Source: Thermacetogenium sp. UBA4966 (GTDB taxonomy: Bacteria > Bacillota > DSM-12270 > Thermacetogeniales > Thermacetogeniaceae). From it: DNA of 12,431 nt. The notes beneath the pieces were generated by a model, which did not search any database, had not been told where the DNA came from, and was given only the letters and a program-made list of their open reading frames with translations. Location: NCBI GenBank assembly GCA_002397275.1, contig DHAA01000015.1:1-12431 (forward strand), written 5' to 3'. Of this stretch, positions 6,815 to 12,431 are shown piece after piece (position 1 is the first letter of the stretch; every line of letters begins with the position of its first letter). Made by a program: the position numbers and the translations under genes.

Positions 6815-7987
6815 TTAGATCTTGATCCACTTCTTTTCCAGCCCCTTGGCCAGAATGAAGCCGGCGACGAAGGCCAGGGCGGGGTTTACGGCCAAAGTCA
6901 GCGCGGCCACTGTCAGGATAAGGAAGAATTCACGGCGTTGCCCGACCCCCTTGGCCGCCGCGGCGAGATCGAGCCCGCTGTAAAAGAGCAGGCATCCCAA
7001 AGCCGCTTCGGGGATCAGAGCGAATATTTTTGCGCCGTCGCTCCCCAGCAAAACCCCGATCGCCAACAGCAGGCAGCCGATAATGTAGGCGGTGTATTTT
7101 GTTCTGCCGCCGAAGCGGTGGTGAGCGGCAACCCCGCCGCTGCCATGGCACATCATGTACCCCCCTAAGGGCGCCGCCAGGAGATTGGCGCTTCCCATGG
7201 TCAGACAGAGGTTACGGTCGTTAACCCTGGCCGCACGGTCGCCATAGAGCTCGCGGGAGACCGCAGTCGTAACCAGAACGGCGTTGGCCAGCGTGAGGGG
7301 CAGCTGCGGCAGGGCGGCCAAAAAAAATCCCCTGTTAAAATCCGCAGCCGCGGGCAGGGTTATGCCGGGGATGTGTATTCCTAGAGAGATCGAGGGCAGA
7401 GCCAGACCGGGGTGCAGCAGAAAGTTGCCTATTATCCCCGCCAGTATGACCATGATAGCCGCGGGGAAACGCCTGCTTTTGAGCAGAGGCAGCATTAGCA
7501 GCAGGATGGACCAGCCGAGGAGCGGGTCTTTGCCGATCATTTTTATACCCAGCATGGACAGGGACAGCCCCAGCCCTAACTGGATACCGCTGATTACCCC
7601 CCGCGGCGTAAGACGGGCTATAGTGTCGATCAGCCCGCTCAGACCCAGCAGCAATAGCACAGAGCCGATAATCAAGCCTGCAGCCGCAACCTCGCCCGGG
7701 GTGAGCCGATGAACCAGGACCGCCGCTGACGCTGCCTTCATCGGCTGAACGGCCATGGGAATTTTGTAAAACCAGCCGCAGAAGATATAGAAAAGCCCAA
7801 AACCGGTGAAAATGCTTGCCGGATTGAAACCGGCCACGGAAATTGCCCCTAAAACATAGGGGAGAAGGGTACCCAAATCTCCTATGGATCCCGATAATTC
7901 CCCCAGGAAGCCGGCCTTATCCTGTTTTGTATCACCGTTTTTTCCCTCTGCTGCCACTGGTCTGTTCCTTATCTTTTCGTCATCCAA
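6815..7987 (-). CDS. MOT1-type sulfate/molybdate permease
   Basis: This encodes a 390-residue polytopic inner-membrane protein with about ten hydrophobic segments, preceded by a charged 25-residue N-terminus. It carries the signatures of the MOT1-like branch of the sulfate permease superfamily: GDLGTLLPY (residues 36-44), QPMK (81-84), LPQLPLTLANAVL (226-238) and MMCHGSGGVAAHHRFGGRT (278-296). Characterised eukaryotic MOT1 proteins import molybdate with high affinity; here the neighbouring moeA and mod genes support molybdate or tungstate rather than sulfate. The only usable start is TTG at 7987, because an in-frame TGA lies four codons upstream. Its probable ribosome binding site GAGGT is 6 nt away and lies within a heptad-repeat element. 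It is the last gene of the molybdenum block. Confidence 0.85.
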   Translation of the reverse strand: MDDEKIRNRPVAAEGKNGDTKQDKAGFLGELSGSIGDLGTLLPYVLGAISVAGFNPASIFTGFGLFYIFCGWFYKIPMAVQPMKAASAAVLVHRLTPGEVAAAGLIIGSVLLLLGLSGLIDTIARLTPRGVISGIQLGLGLSLSMLGIKMIGKDPLLGWSILLLMLPLLKSRRFPAAIMVILAGIIGNFLLHPGLALPSISLGIHIPGITLPAAADFNRGFFLAALPQLPLTLANAVLVTTAVSRELYGDRAARVNDRNLCLTMGSANLLAAPLGGYMMCHGSGGVAAHHRFGGRTKYTAYIIGCLLLAIGVLLGSDGAKIFALIPEAALGCLLFYSGLDLAAAAKGVGQRREFFLILTVAALTLAVNPALAFVAGFILAKGLEKKWIKI

Positions 7988-8404
7988 TTTCCGACCTCAG
8001 ACTTCCGGCCTCCGACATCTATTTTCCCAACTACCAACTACCAACCAATCTGGGGTGGTTCACCAGTCCGGTGGATTCCATTTGCTCCCCGGACGGCATC
8101 AAGGCTTGCTTCAGGCCGGTTATGGGCTGCTACGGAACTCGCTGATACTTAAGTGCGAATTTATAATTGCAACGAGCCGCGACTTAGGCGGCCGGCAGCT
8201 TTCCTTATAGCTTAGTTGCTGCCACAAAACCGGAATTGTTCCTCTGATCGTCTTTTCCGACCTCTGACTTCAAGCCTCCGACATCCAAATTAACCGGCAA
8301 CTTCGCTGCGCCTGATGCCGTTACCCGGGACTCCATCATGGTCGCTTCGCTGGAATCCAGCCGTTCTTTCACTATTTTCCCAACGACCAACCACCAACCA
8401 CCAA
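7988..8404. other. 417-nt intergenic region between moeA and the permease
   Basis: This gap contains heptad-repeat elements at both ends and a unique spacer (8048-8255). The spacer has no convincing gene, promoter or terminator. Short open frames across it, such as a 61-codon minus-strand frame at 8205-8390, run straight through the repeats, lack a family resemblance and are not called. A 13-bp palindrome GCTGGAATCCAGC is at 8349-8361. With no terminator after moeA, the permease may be transcribed through this gap from the moeA side. Confidence 0.6.
7990..8047. repeat. Degenerate heptanucleotide repeat element, copy 1
   Basis: Four 7-bp units of TCCGACC type (TCCGACC, TCAGACT, TCCGGCC, TCCGACA; 7990-8017) are joined by a TATTTTC-containing linker to three units of CCAACTA type (8027-8047). 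The element ends 3 nt from the permease start codon. Similar heptad arrays are frequent in intergenic DNA of some Clostridia and cyanobacteria; their role is not known to me. Confidence 0.8.
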
Positions 8405-8407
8405 CTA
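8256..8407. repeat. Degenerate heptanucleotide repeat element, copy 2 (split)
   Basis: The same two heptad blocks occur again, but about 90 nt of other sequence separates them. Block one at 8256-8283 reads TCCGACC, TCTGACT, TCAAGCC, TCCGACA. Block two at 8380-8407 reads CCAACGA, CCAACCA, CCAACCA, CCAACTA, preceded by the same CTATTTTC as in copy 1. The last unit overlaps the moeA TAG stop codon, so the element ends inside the gene. Confidence 0.8.
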
Positions 8408-9586
8408 TACGGGGATAATGGACGCCCGCGCTCCCGGCTCAAGCGGCGGATGCCCGGCCGGCAGTTCGATCAAACAGTTGCAGTCCGCAAGCGAGCGGCG
8501 CATACTGGCTCTTTGGGCGGGGAGTACCGCTACTCTCCAGCCCTCCGGGTTAAGAACGGCGTATCCTAGCAGAAAACGTCTTGGCCCCCCCCCTTTGGGG
8601 AAGTTGTTGGTGACCACAGCAGGAAGGCGCTTCAAATCAGGGTTTAGCGTCTGCAGAGCGCGCAGTACCGGGTAAGCGAGCAGGTAATAGCCTACGAAAC
8701 AGGCCATAGGGTTTCCGGAAAGCATGATCACCGGCTTGCCGTCCAGCATCCCGGCGCCGCTATGCCCTCCGGGTTTCAGCTGGCAGCTGAGGAAAACCGG
8801 CTCCGCTCCGGATTCTTCCAAAAGTTTTTTTCCTTGGTCATTGCCGCCGTGGGCTGTTCCCCCGATGGTAACCACCATATCTGCCTGCCTGATGAGGGAC
8901 TGCAGTTTTTTCTCTATGTCTGCCTGCGCGGTGTTTACTGTCGGCAAACCACCTTGCATATTTACGGTTGCAGCCAGCAGCGCCCCGTTGCTGTCCCGTA
9001 CCTGGCCGGGAGCGGCGTCTTCCTGGTCATAAGGGATGATTTCATTTCCCAGGCTGAGAATAGCCACCTGGGGACGACGGATGACGGCTATCTCCCGCAA
9101 GCCGTAAGCCGCCAGGATGGCGATCAGGCCGGGGGTGACTCCGGCGCCTTTTCTGGCAAGCACAGTTTGCGAGCGTACATCTTCTCCCTGAATGCATATA
9201 TTGTCTTTAGCGGGCATCTTGTTAACGGTGAGCGAGTTCCCCTTTACCAGGACATCTTCCTGGGGAACCACCTTCTCCGTGCCTTGCGGGATATGCCCTC
9301 CGGTTAAAACCCCCGCCGCTTCCCCCGGCTGCAGGGTGAAGTCGGGAAACTCCCCGGCCTCTACATTTCTCCTGATAGAAAACTCTTCCCCCTGGTTTTC
9401 CTTGAAAGCGAGGGCAAAGCCGTCCATAGCCGCCTTGCGGTAGGGGGGGAGGTCATAGGGGGCGATGAAATCCGTAGCGAGAATACGCCCTGTCGACTCC
9501 ATCAGGGGGATGGTTTCGCTCTCCAGGGGCCTTATCTTATTCAGAAGAGACCGGCAAGCCTCTTCTAAAGGCAGGTTGTCCAGCAT
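8405..9586 (-). CDS. moeA: Molybdopterin molybdotransferase (MoeA)
   Basis: MoeA inserts molybdate (or tungstate) into adenylylated molybdopterin, the last step of basic cofactor synthesis in the cytoplasm. The 393-residue length is normal. Recognisable blocks in order are LPPYRKAAMDGFA (46-58), AGVLTGGHIPQGTEKVVPQED (91-111), GEDVR (134-138), SLGNE (178-182), RDSNG (197-201), IGGTAHGGND (241-250) and LSGNPMACF (289-297). The usual GGVSVGxxD loop here reads GGTAHGGND and the usual LPGNPVS reads LSGNPMA, so it is a divergent member, possibly specialised for one metal. ATG at 9586 has a GAGGTGATG ribosome binding site. It follows modC after 139 nt and precedes the permease; its stop codon lies in a repeat unit. 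Confidence 0.92.
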   Translation of the reverse strand: MLDNLPLEEACRSLLNKIRPLESETIPLMESTGRILATDFIAPYDLPPYRKAAMDGFALAFKENQGEEFSIRRNVEAGEFPDFTLQPGEAAGVLTGGHIPQGTEKVVPQEDVLVKGNSLTVNKMPAKDNICIQGEDVRSQTVLARKGAGVTPGLIAILAAYGLREIAVIRRPQVAILSLGNEIIPYDQEDAAPGQVRDSNGALLAATVNMQGGLPTVNTAQADIEKKLQSLIRQADMVVTIGGTAHGGNDQGKKLLEESGAEPVFLSCQLKPGGHSGAGMLDGKPVIMLSGNPMACFVGYYLLAYPVLRALQTLNPDLKRLPAVVTNNFPKGGGPRRFLLGYAVLNPEGWRVAVLPAQRASMRRSLADCNCLIELPAGHPPLEPGARASIIPV

Positions 9587-9725
9587 GATCTGACATCACC
9601 TCAATTTTTCCTAAACTATTTTACCGATATGCGACTTATACTTGCTATTATGGCATACATCCCCGCTCTTTTCTAAGCTGCTCAAACGCCGGCTAAGTCA
9701 TGCAGGTCAGGATATCTCCTGTGAA

Positions 9726-10379
9726 TTAAGAGCCGGCTGCCATAGCCGCGGCTCTTTTGCGGGAAAGGGACATCTTGCTGTCACCCAGGACCGCGGCGTC
9801 TTCTTCATCATGTGTTACCAGAATGAAGGGAATCTGCCATTCCCGGTGTATCTTTTTTAATTCAAAGCGCAGCGCGGATCTGATGTCCTTGTCCAACGCG
9901 CATAAGGGTTCGTCCAGGAGGAGCAGCTCAGGCTGCGCCGCCAGGGCTCTGGCCAGCGCGGTCCTCTGTTTTTCCCCCCCGGAAATCTGGCCCGGGTAGC
10001 GGTCTGCAAGGAGATCGATGCCGAATGAACTGAGCAGTTCCATCGGATCAAGGGAGGTGGAATTGCCGCTTCCCTTTTTGATGCCATAGACCACATTTTG
10101 CCTGACGGTCAGATGAGGGAAAAGAGCATAGTCCTGAAATACATAACCAATGTTTCTTTCTCTGGGCGGCAGGTTGATCCCTTTTATGTCTGAAAAAAGA
10201 AGGCGCCCGTTCAGTTCTATGAATCCGGAAACAGGTTGCAGGAGCCCGGAGAGGCACTGTAAAATGGTGGTTTTTCCGGCTCCGGACGGGCCGCAGAGCA
10301 CAAGAATTTCCCGGTTGACATGAAGCTGTATCTCAATGGAGAAGTCCCCTCGCTTGGCTAAAAAGTCTGCTTTCAGCAT
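9726..10379 (-). CDS. modC: Molybdate ABC transporter ATP-binding protein, short form
   Basis: This is the cytoplasmic ATPase that drives the ModB channel. The ABC motifs are complete: Walker A GPSGAGKT (30-37), Q-loop Q82, signature SGGEKQR (133-139), Walker B LLLLDEP (152-158) and the H-loop His 190. The protein has only 217 residues, while typical ModC has about 350 with a C-terminal TOBE (molybdate-binding) domain. Here it ends soon after the H-loop with SRKRAAAMAAGS, a low-complexity tail encoded by a strong hairpin. The 139 nt before moeA are too short to hold a TOBE domain, so a simple frameshift does not explain the loss. The ATG lies 6 nt after the modB stop with an AAGGTGAG ribosome binding site. 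Confidence 0.9.
   Translation of the reverse strand: MLKADFLAKRGDFSIEIQLHVNREILVLCGPSGAGKTTILQCLSGLLQPVSGFIELNGRLLFSDIKGINLPPRERNIGYVFQDYALFPHLTVRQNVVYGIKKGSGNSTSLDPMELLSSFGIDLLADRYPGQISGGEKQRTALARALAAQPELLLLDEPLCALDKDIRSALRFELKKIHREWQIPFILVTHDEEDAAVLGDSKMSLSRKRAAAMAAGS
9728..9756. repeat. Hairpin overlapping the 3' end of modC
   Basis: AAGAGCC (9728-9734) and GGCTCTT (9750-9756) form a perfect 7-bp outer stem, with a further inner GGCT/AGCC pairing. It covers the last codons and stop of modC. On the plus strand the hairpin ends in a TTTT run; on the minus, coding strand it is followed by AATTCAC. It is therefore a poor terminator for modC, but could stabilise the 3' end of the message. Confidence 0.6.
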
Positions 10380-10385
10380 GCTCTC

Positions 10386-11063
10386 TCACCTTTCCAGATA
10401 TTTTCTCTGGCGTCTTGACCAGGTGTTTACCCAGAGAATGACCAGGAAGCTGAACATGGTTGTCAGGAAAACCAGAGTATTTGCCGTCGCTTTATCCCGG
10501 GCGTCGACCGCAAAAAAAATGGCCAGTGGTATGGTCTGTGTCTTGCCGGGTATGTTGCCTGCCACCATCAGCGTGGCCCCGAATTCCCCCAGGGCACGGG
10601 CGAAAGTCAGCACGATTCCCGAGACGATTCCTGCCCAGGCAAGGGGCAGCGTAACTGTAAAAAAAACTCGTGCTTCTCCTGCTCCCAGTGTCCGGGCCGC
10701 GTCTTCCAGTGTTTGATCGACGCTCTGAAAAGCCGCTTTGACGCTCTGGTACATCAGGGGAAAAGCCACCACCGCGGAAGCTATGACCGCGGCGTACCAG
10801 GTAAAGATCAGCGTAATCCCCATGCTGTCCAGCGCCTGCCCCAGAGGGCTGTTTTTGCCGATGCAGATCAGCAGCCCGTAGCCGACAACGGAAGGGGGTA
10901 AGACCAGGGGGAGCGTCAGCACCGCCTCCACAATGTCTTTCCCGTGAAATTCAGTTCGAGCCATCAGCCGTGCCAGCGGCACTCCGATTAAACAAACCAC
11001 AAGCACCGCAAGCAGAGCTACTTTTAATGAGAGAAACACAGGGGACCAATCGGCTAAATGCAC
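10386..11063 (-). CDS. modB: Molybdate ABC transporter permease
   Basis: This inner-membrane permease forms the molybdate channel with ModC. The 225 residues include about five or six membrane helices (for example 12-33, 46-67, 84-105, 145-160, 197-212). The cytoplasmic EAA loop that contacts the ATPase is EDAARTLGAGEARVFFTVTL (120-139), and ARALGEFGATLMVAGNIPG (156-174) followed by TQTIPLAIF is a typical ModB signature. The start is GTG at 11063, 15 nt after the modA stop, with AGGCGGA as a moderate ribosome binding site. Only 6 nt separate its stop from modC, so modABC form one operon. Confidence 0.94.
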   Translation of the reverse strand: MHLADWSPVFLSLKVALLAVLVVCLIGVPLARLMARTEFHGKDIVEAVLTLPLVLPPSVVGYGLLICIGKNSPLGQALDSMGITLIFTWYAAVIASAVVAFPLMYQSVKAAFQSVDQTLEDAARTLGAGEARVFFTVTLPLAWAGIVSGIVLTFARALGEFGATLMVAGNIPGKTQTIPLAIFFAVDARDKATANTLVFLTTMFSFLVILWVNTWSRRQRKYLER

Positions 11064-11078
11064 TTAAATTCCGCCTAT

Positions 11079-11885
11079 CTACTTCTTGATCGGTTGAAAA
11101 CCGTATTTTTCAAAGACTTTAGCGGCTTCTTCGCTTTTTAGGAATTCCGCGAATGCCGCGGCTTCTTCCGCTGCCTTGCTGCTTTTTATAACCGCCATAG
11201 GATAGACGATCGGTTTGTGGGAATCTTCAGGGGCGGCGGCGATTATCTTTACGGTTTCACCGGCGCCGATGACGTCCGACCTGTAGACAAGCCCGGCGTC
11301 CACGTTGCCGGATTCCACATAAGTGAGCACCTGGCGCACATCTTGGGCATAGACGATCTTGGATTCAACTTTGCTCCAGAGGCCCATGCTTGTCAAGGCC
11401 TCCTGCGCGTACTTTCCGGCGGGTACCGAATCCGGCTGGCCGATGCTCATCTTCACGACTTCATTTTCAGCCAGGCCGTTAAAATCTTTCAGCGTGCTGT
11501 CCTTTTTGGCCACCAGCACCAGGTCGTTGCCCAGCAGATCATAGCGGGAGTCTTTGTCGATCAAGTCTTTTTCCTGCAGGGCGTCCATCTGTTTGACACC
11601 TGCCGAAATAAACAGATCCGCGGGAGCTCCCTCTTCAATTTGCTGCTGCAGCTTTCCTGAGGCGCCATAGCTGAAATCAACCGTTACATTGGAGTTCTTA
11701 TTCTCGTAGATGTCCTTAAGTTCTTTGGAGGCGTCGGTCAGGCTTGCTGCCGCCAATACGGTCAAATTAACAGCTTCTTTTTCCCCGTCGCCTTTTTTGT
11801 CGCCGTTTTCATTGCCGCTGCAGCCTAAAAGCGCTGCAGCCAGGAAAAGCATACTGAACATTAAACAACAAATCCTTTTTTTCAT
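11079..11885 (-). CDS. modA: Molybdate-binding lipoprotein of the ABC transporter
   Basis: ModA captures molybdate or tungstate outside the membrane and delivers it to ModB. From ATG at 11885 the protein has 268 residues, starts with a signal peptide (MKKR, then a hydrophobic stretch), and has a lipobox LLGC with the lipidated Cys at 22, as expected in a Gram-positive cell. The mature part shows LTVLAAASLTDA (41-52), GASGKLQQQIEEGAPADLF (74-92), FNGLAENEV and YVESGNVDAGLVYRSD, all typical ModA blocks. The ribosome binding site GGAAGGA is about 5 nt upstream. A longer frame up to 11999 exists but begins inside the structured leader and has no signal-peptide start. It is the first gene of modABC. 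Confidence 0.94.
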   Translation of the reverse strand: MKKRICCLMFSMLFLAAALLGCSGNENGDKKGDGEKEAVNLTVLAAASLTDASKELKDIYENKNSNVTVDFSYGASGKLQQQIEEGAPADLFISAGVKQMDALQEKDLIDKDSRYDLLGNDLVLVAKKDSTLKDFNGLAENEVVKMSIGQPDSVPAGKYAQEALTSMGLWSKVESKIVYAQDVRQVLTYVESGNVDAGLVYRSDVIGAGETVKIIAAAPEDSHKPIVYPMAVIKSSKAAEEAAAFAEFLKSEEAAKVFEKYGFQPIKK

Positions 11886-11928
11886 AGATCCTTCCCATCC
11901 CTTCTTTTGTACATGCGGCGATATAAAA

Positions 11929-12043
11929 GATTCCACTGCAAAAGTCATTTTGCGCGCGCCGCTTAATCTGGTGAGCAGTTTAACGCACAGCCCGGCCATG
12001 ATCAGCGCAGCGTACGCCGGAACAAGGCTTCCGCAGTGGAATC
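11929..12043 (-). promoter_or_regulatory. Structured leader upstream of modA
   Basis: In the minus-strand transcript an 11-bp perfect inverted repeat (12043-12033 with 11939-11929; GATTCCACTGC and GCAGTGGAATC) encloses 93 nt that contain smaller hairpins, among them CGGAA/TTCCG and GCAAAA/TTTTGC (11938-11953). The last hairpin shares two bases with the closing stem, so the two could exclude each other, and the stem is followed by TTTTATAT. This is the form of a riboswitch or attenuator. By eye I could not match it to the molybdenum-cofactor riboswitch consensus. Confidence 0.45.
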
Positions 12044-12111
12044 ATATTTCCGCTGAATCCAGCGCCTGCATGTAAAGTGACGAGAGAGCGATCTCTTACG
12101 GCAATTTCGGC

Positions 12112-12431
12112 TTATGCGTTAATTCTCTCCATCTTCACCGCACAGACTTTGTACTCGCCGGTTTTGGTGATCGGATCCACCGCGTCGCTGGTCAAGACGT
12201 TTGTCGGGCTTGCCGTGTGGTGGAAGGACATCCAAACCATACCTGGCGGCACTCTGTCTGTTACCTCAACCTTTGCTGTAACCTCACCCCTCCGTGATGT
12301 GACCTTCACCTGGTCCCCTGTGACCACTCCGAGTTTCGAGGCATCATCGGGATTGACCTCTGCATGCTCTTCATTCCATATACTCTGAATCCCGGCAGAA
12401 TATGGGGTAGTAACATTATAGTGATAGAGAA
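12112..12431 (-). CDS. fdhA: Formate dehydrogenase alpha subunit, C-terminal part (5' end outside the window)
   Basis: The frame is open to the window edge and encodes the last 106 residues of a molybdopterin oxidoreductase. The visible part is the C-terminal dinucleotide-binding domain: LYHYNVTTPYS, a segment around EVNPDDASKLG, GDQVKVTSRRGEVTAKVEVTD, and TNVLTSDAVDPITKTGEYKV followed by CAVKMERI. The VTDRVPPGMVWMSFHH and DPITKTGEYKVCAVKME parts resemble formate dehydrogenase H/alpha subunits most closely, which oxidise formate or reduce CO2 using a Mo or W bis-molybdopterin cofactor. Related oxidoreductases (arsenate, polysulfide or nitrate reductases) cannot be excluded without the active-site region. 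The stop at 12112 is 227 nt before modA, which suggests that uptake genes follow the enzyme that needs the metal. Confidence 0.75.
   Translation of the reverse strand, partial: LYHYNVTTPYSAGIQSIWNEEHAEVNPDDASKLGVVTGDQVKVTSRRGEVTAKVEVTDRVPPGMVWMSFHHTASPTNVLTSDAVDPITKTGEYKVCAVKMERINA

Noticed and set aside
8205..8390. A 61-codon minus-strand frame in the moeA-permease gap.
   Set aside because: It is made partly of heptad-repeat DNA, has no clear ribosome binding site and resembles no family known to me.
11886..11999. N-terminal extension of modA to 11999.
   Set aside because: It would hide the signal peptide and lipobox and pass through the leader; the ATG at 11885 has a good ribosome binding site.

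Overview
The window looks like chromosomal DNA of a Gram-positive anaerobe of the class Clostridia, probably near the Peptococcaceae (Pelotomaculum/Desulfotomaculum-type). This is inferred from the F-type ATP synthase gene order, frequent TTG and GTG starts with strong GGAGG-type ribosome binding sites, a formate dehydrogenase next to molybdate genes, a lipoprotein-type ModA, and degenerate 7-bp tandem repeats in one intergenic gap. No rRNA, tRNA, CRISPR array or transposase was seen.

Region 1 (1-3290, plus strand) is the 3' half of an ATP synthase F1 operon: the end of atpA, then atpG, atpD and atpC, closed by a clear intrinsic terminator.

Region 2 (about 3328-6564, minus strand, convergent with atp) is a small accessory locus that looks like a ribosomally made, modified peptide (RiPP) system. 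In transcription order it holds a 38-codon Cys/Thr-rich precursor at 6403-6519, a radical SAM/SPASM peptide-modifying enzyme, a cobalamin-binding radical SAM protein cut off at the start of its radical SAM domain, and two overlapping CPBP-type (EExxxR) membrane proteins. The precursor gene lies between two arms of a 19-bp inverted repeat whose RNA copies could pair completely. Parts of the locus look eroded, but the last three genes overlap one another as a coupled operon would. This is the best candidate for an undescribed system here.

Region 3 (6724-12431, minus strand) is a molybdenum (or tungsten) block. In transcription order it runs: the 3' end of a formate dehydrogenase alpha subunit, a structured leader, modA, modB, modC (short, without the usual C-terminal domain), moeA, and a MOT1-type sulfate/molybdate permease closed by a terminator. 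ModABC and the permease would import the oxyanion, MoeA would insert it into molybdopterin, and the formate dehydrogenase would use the cofactor. The 417-nt gap between moeA and the permease contains two copies of a heptad-repeat element that supplies the moeA stop codon and probably the permease ribosome binding site.
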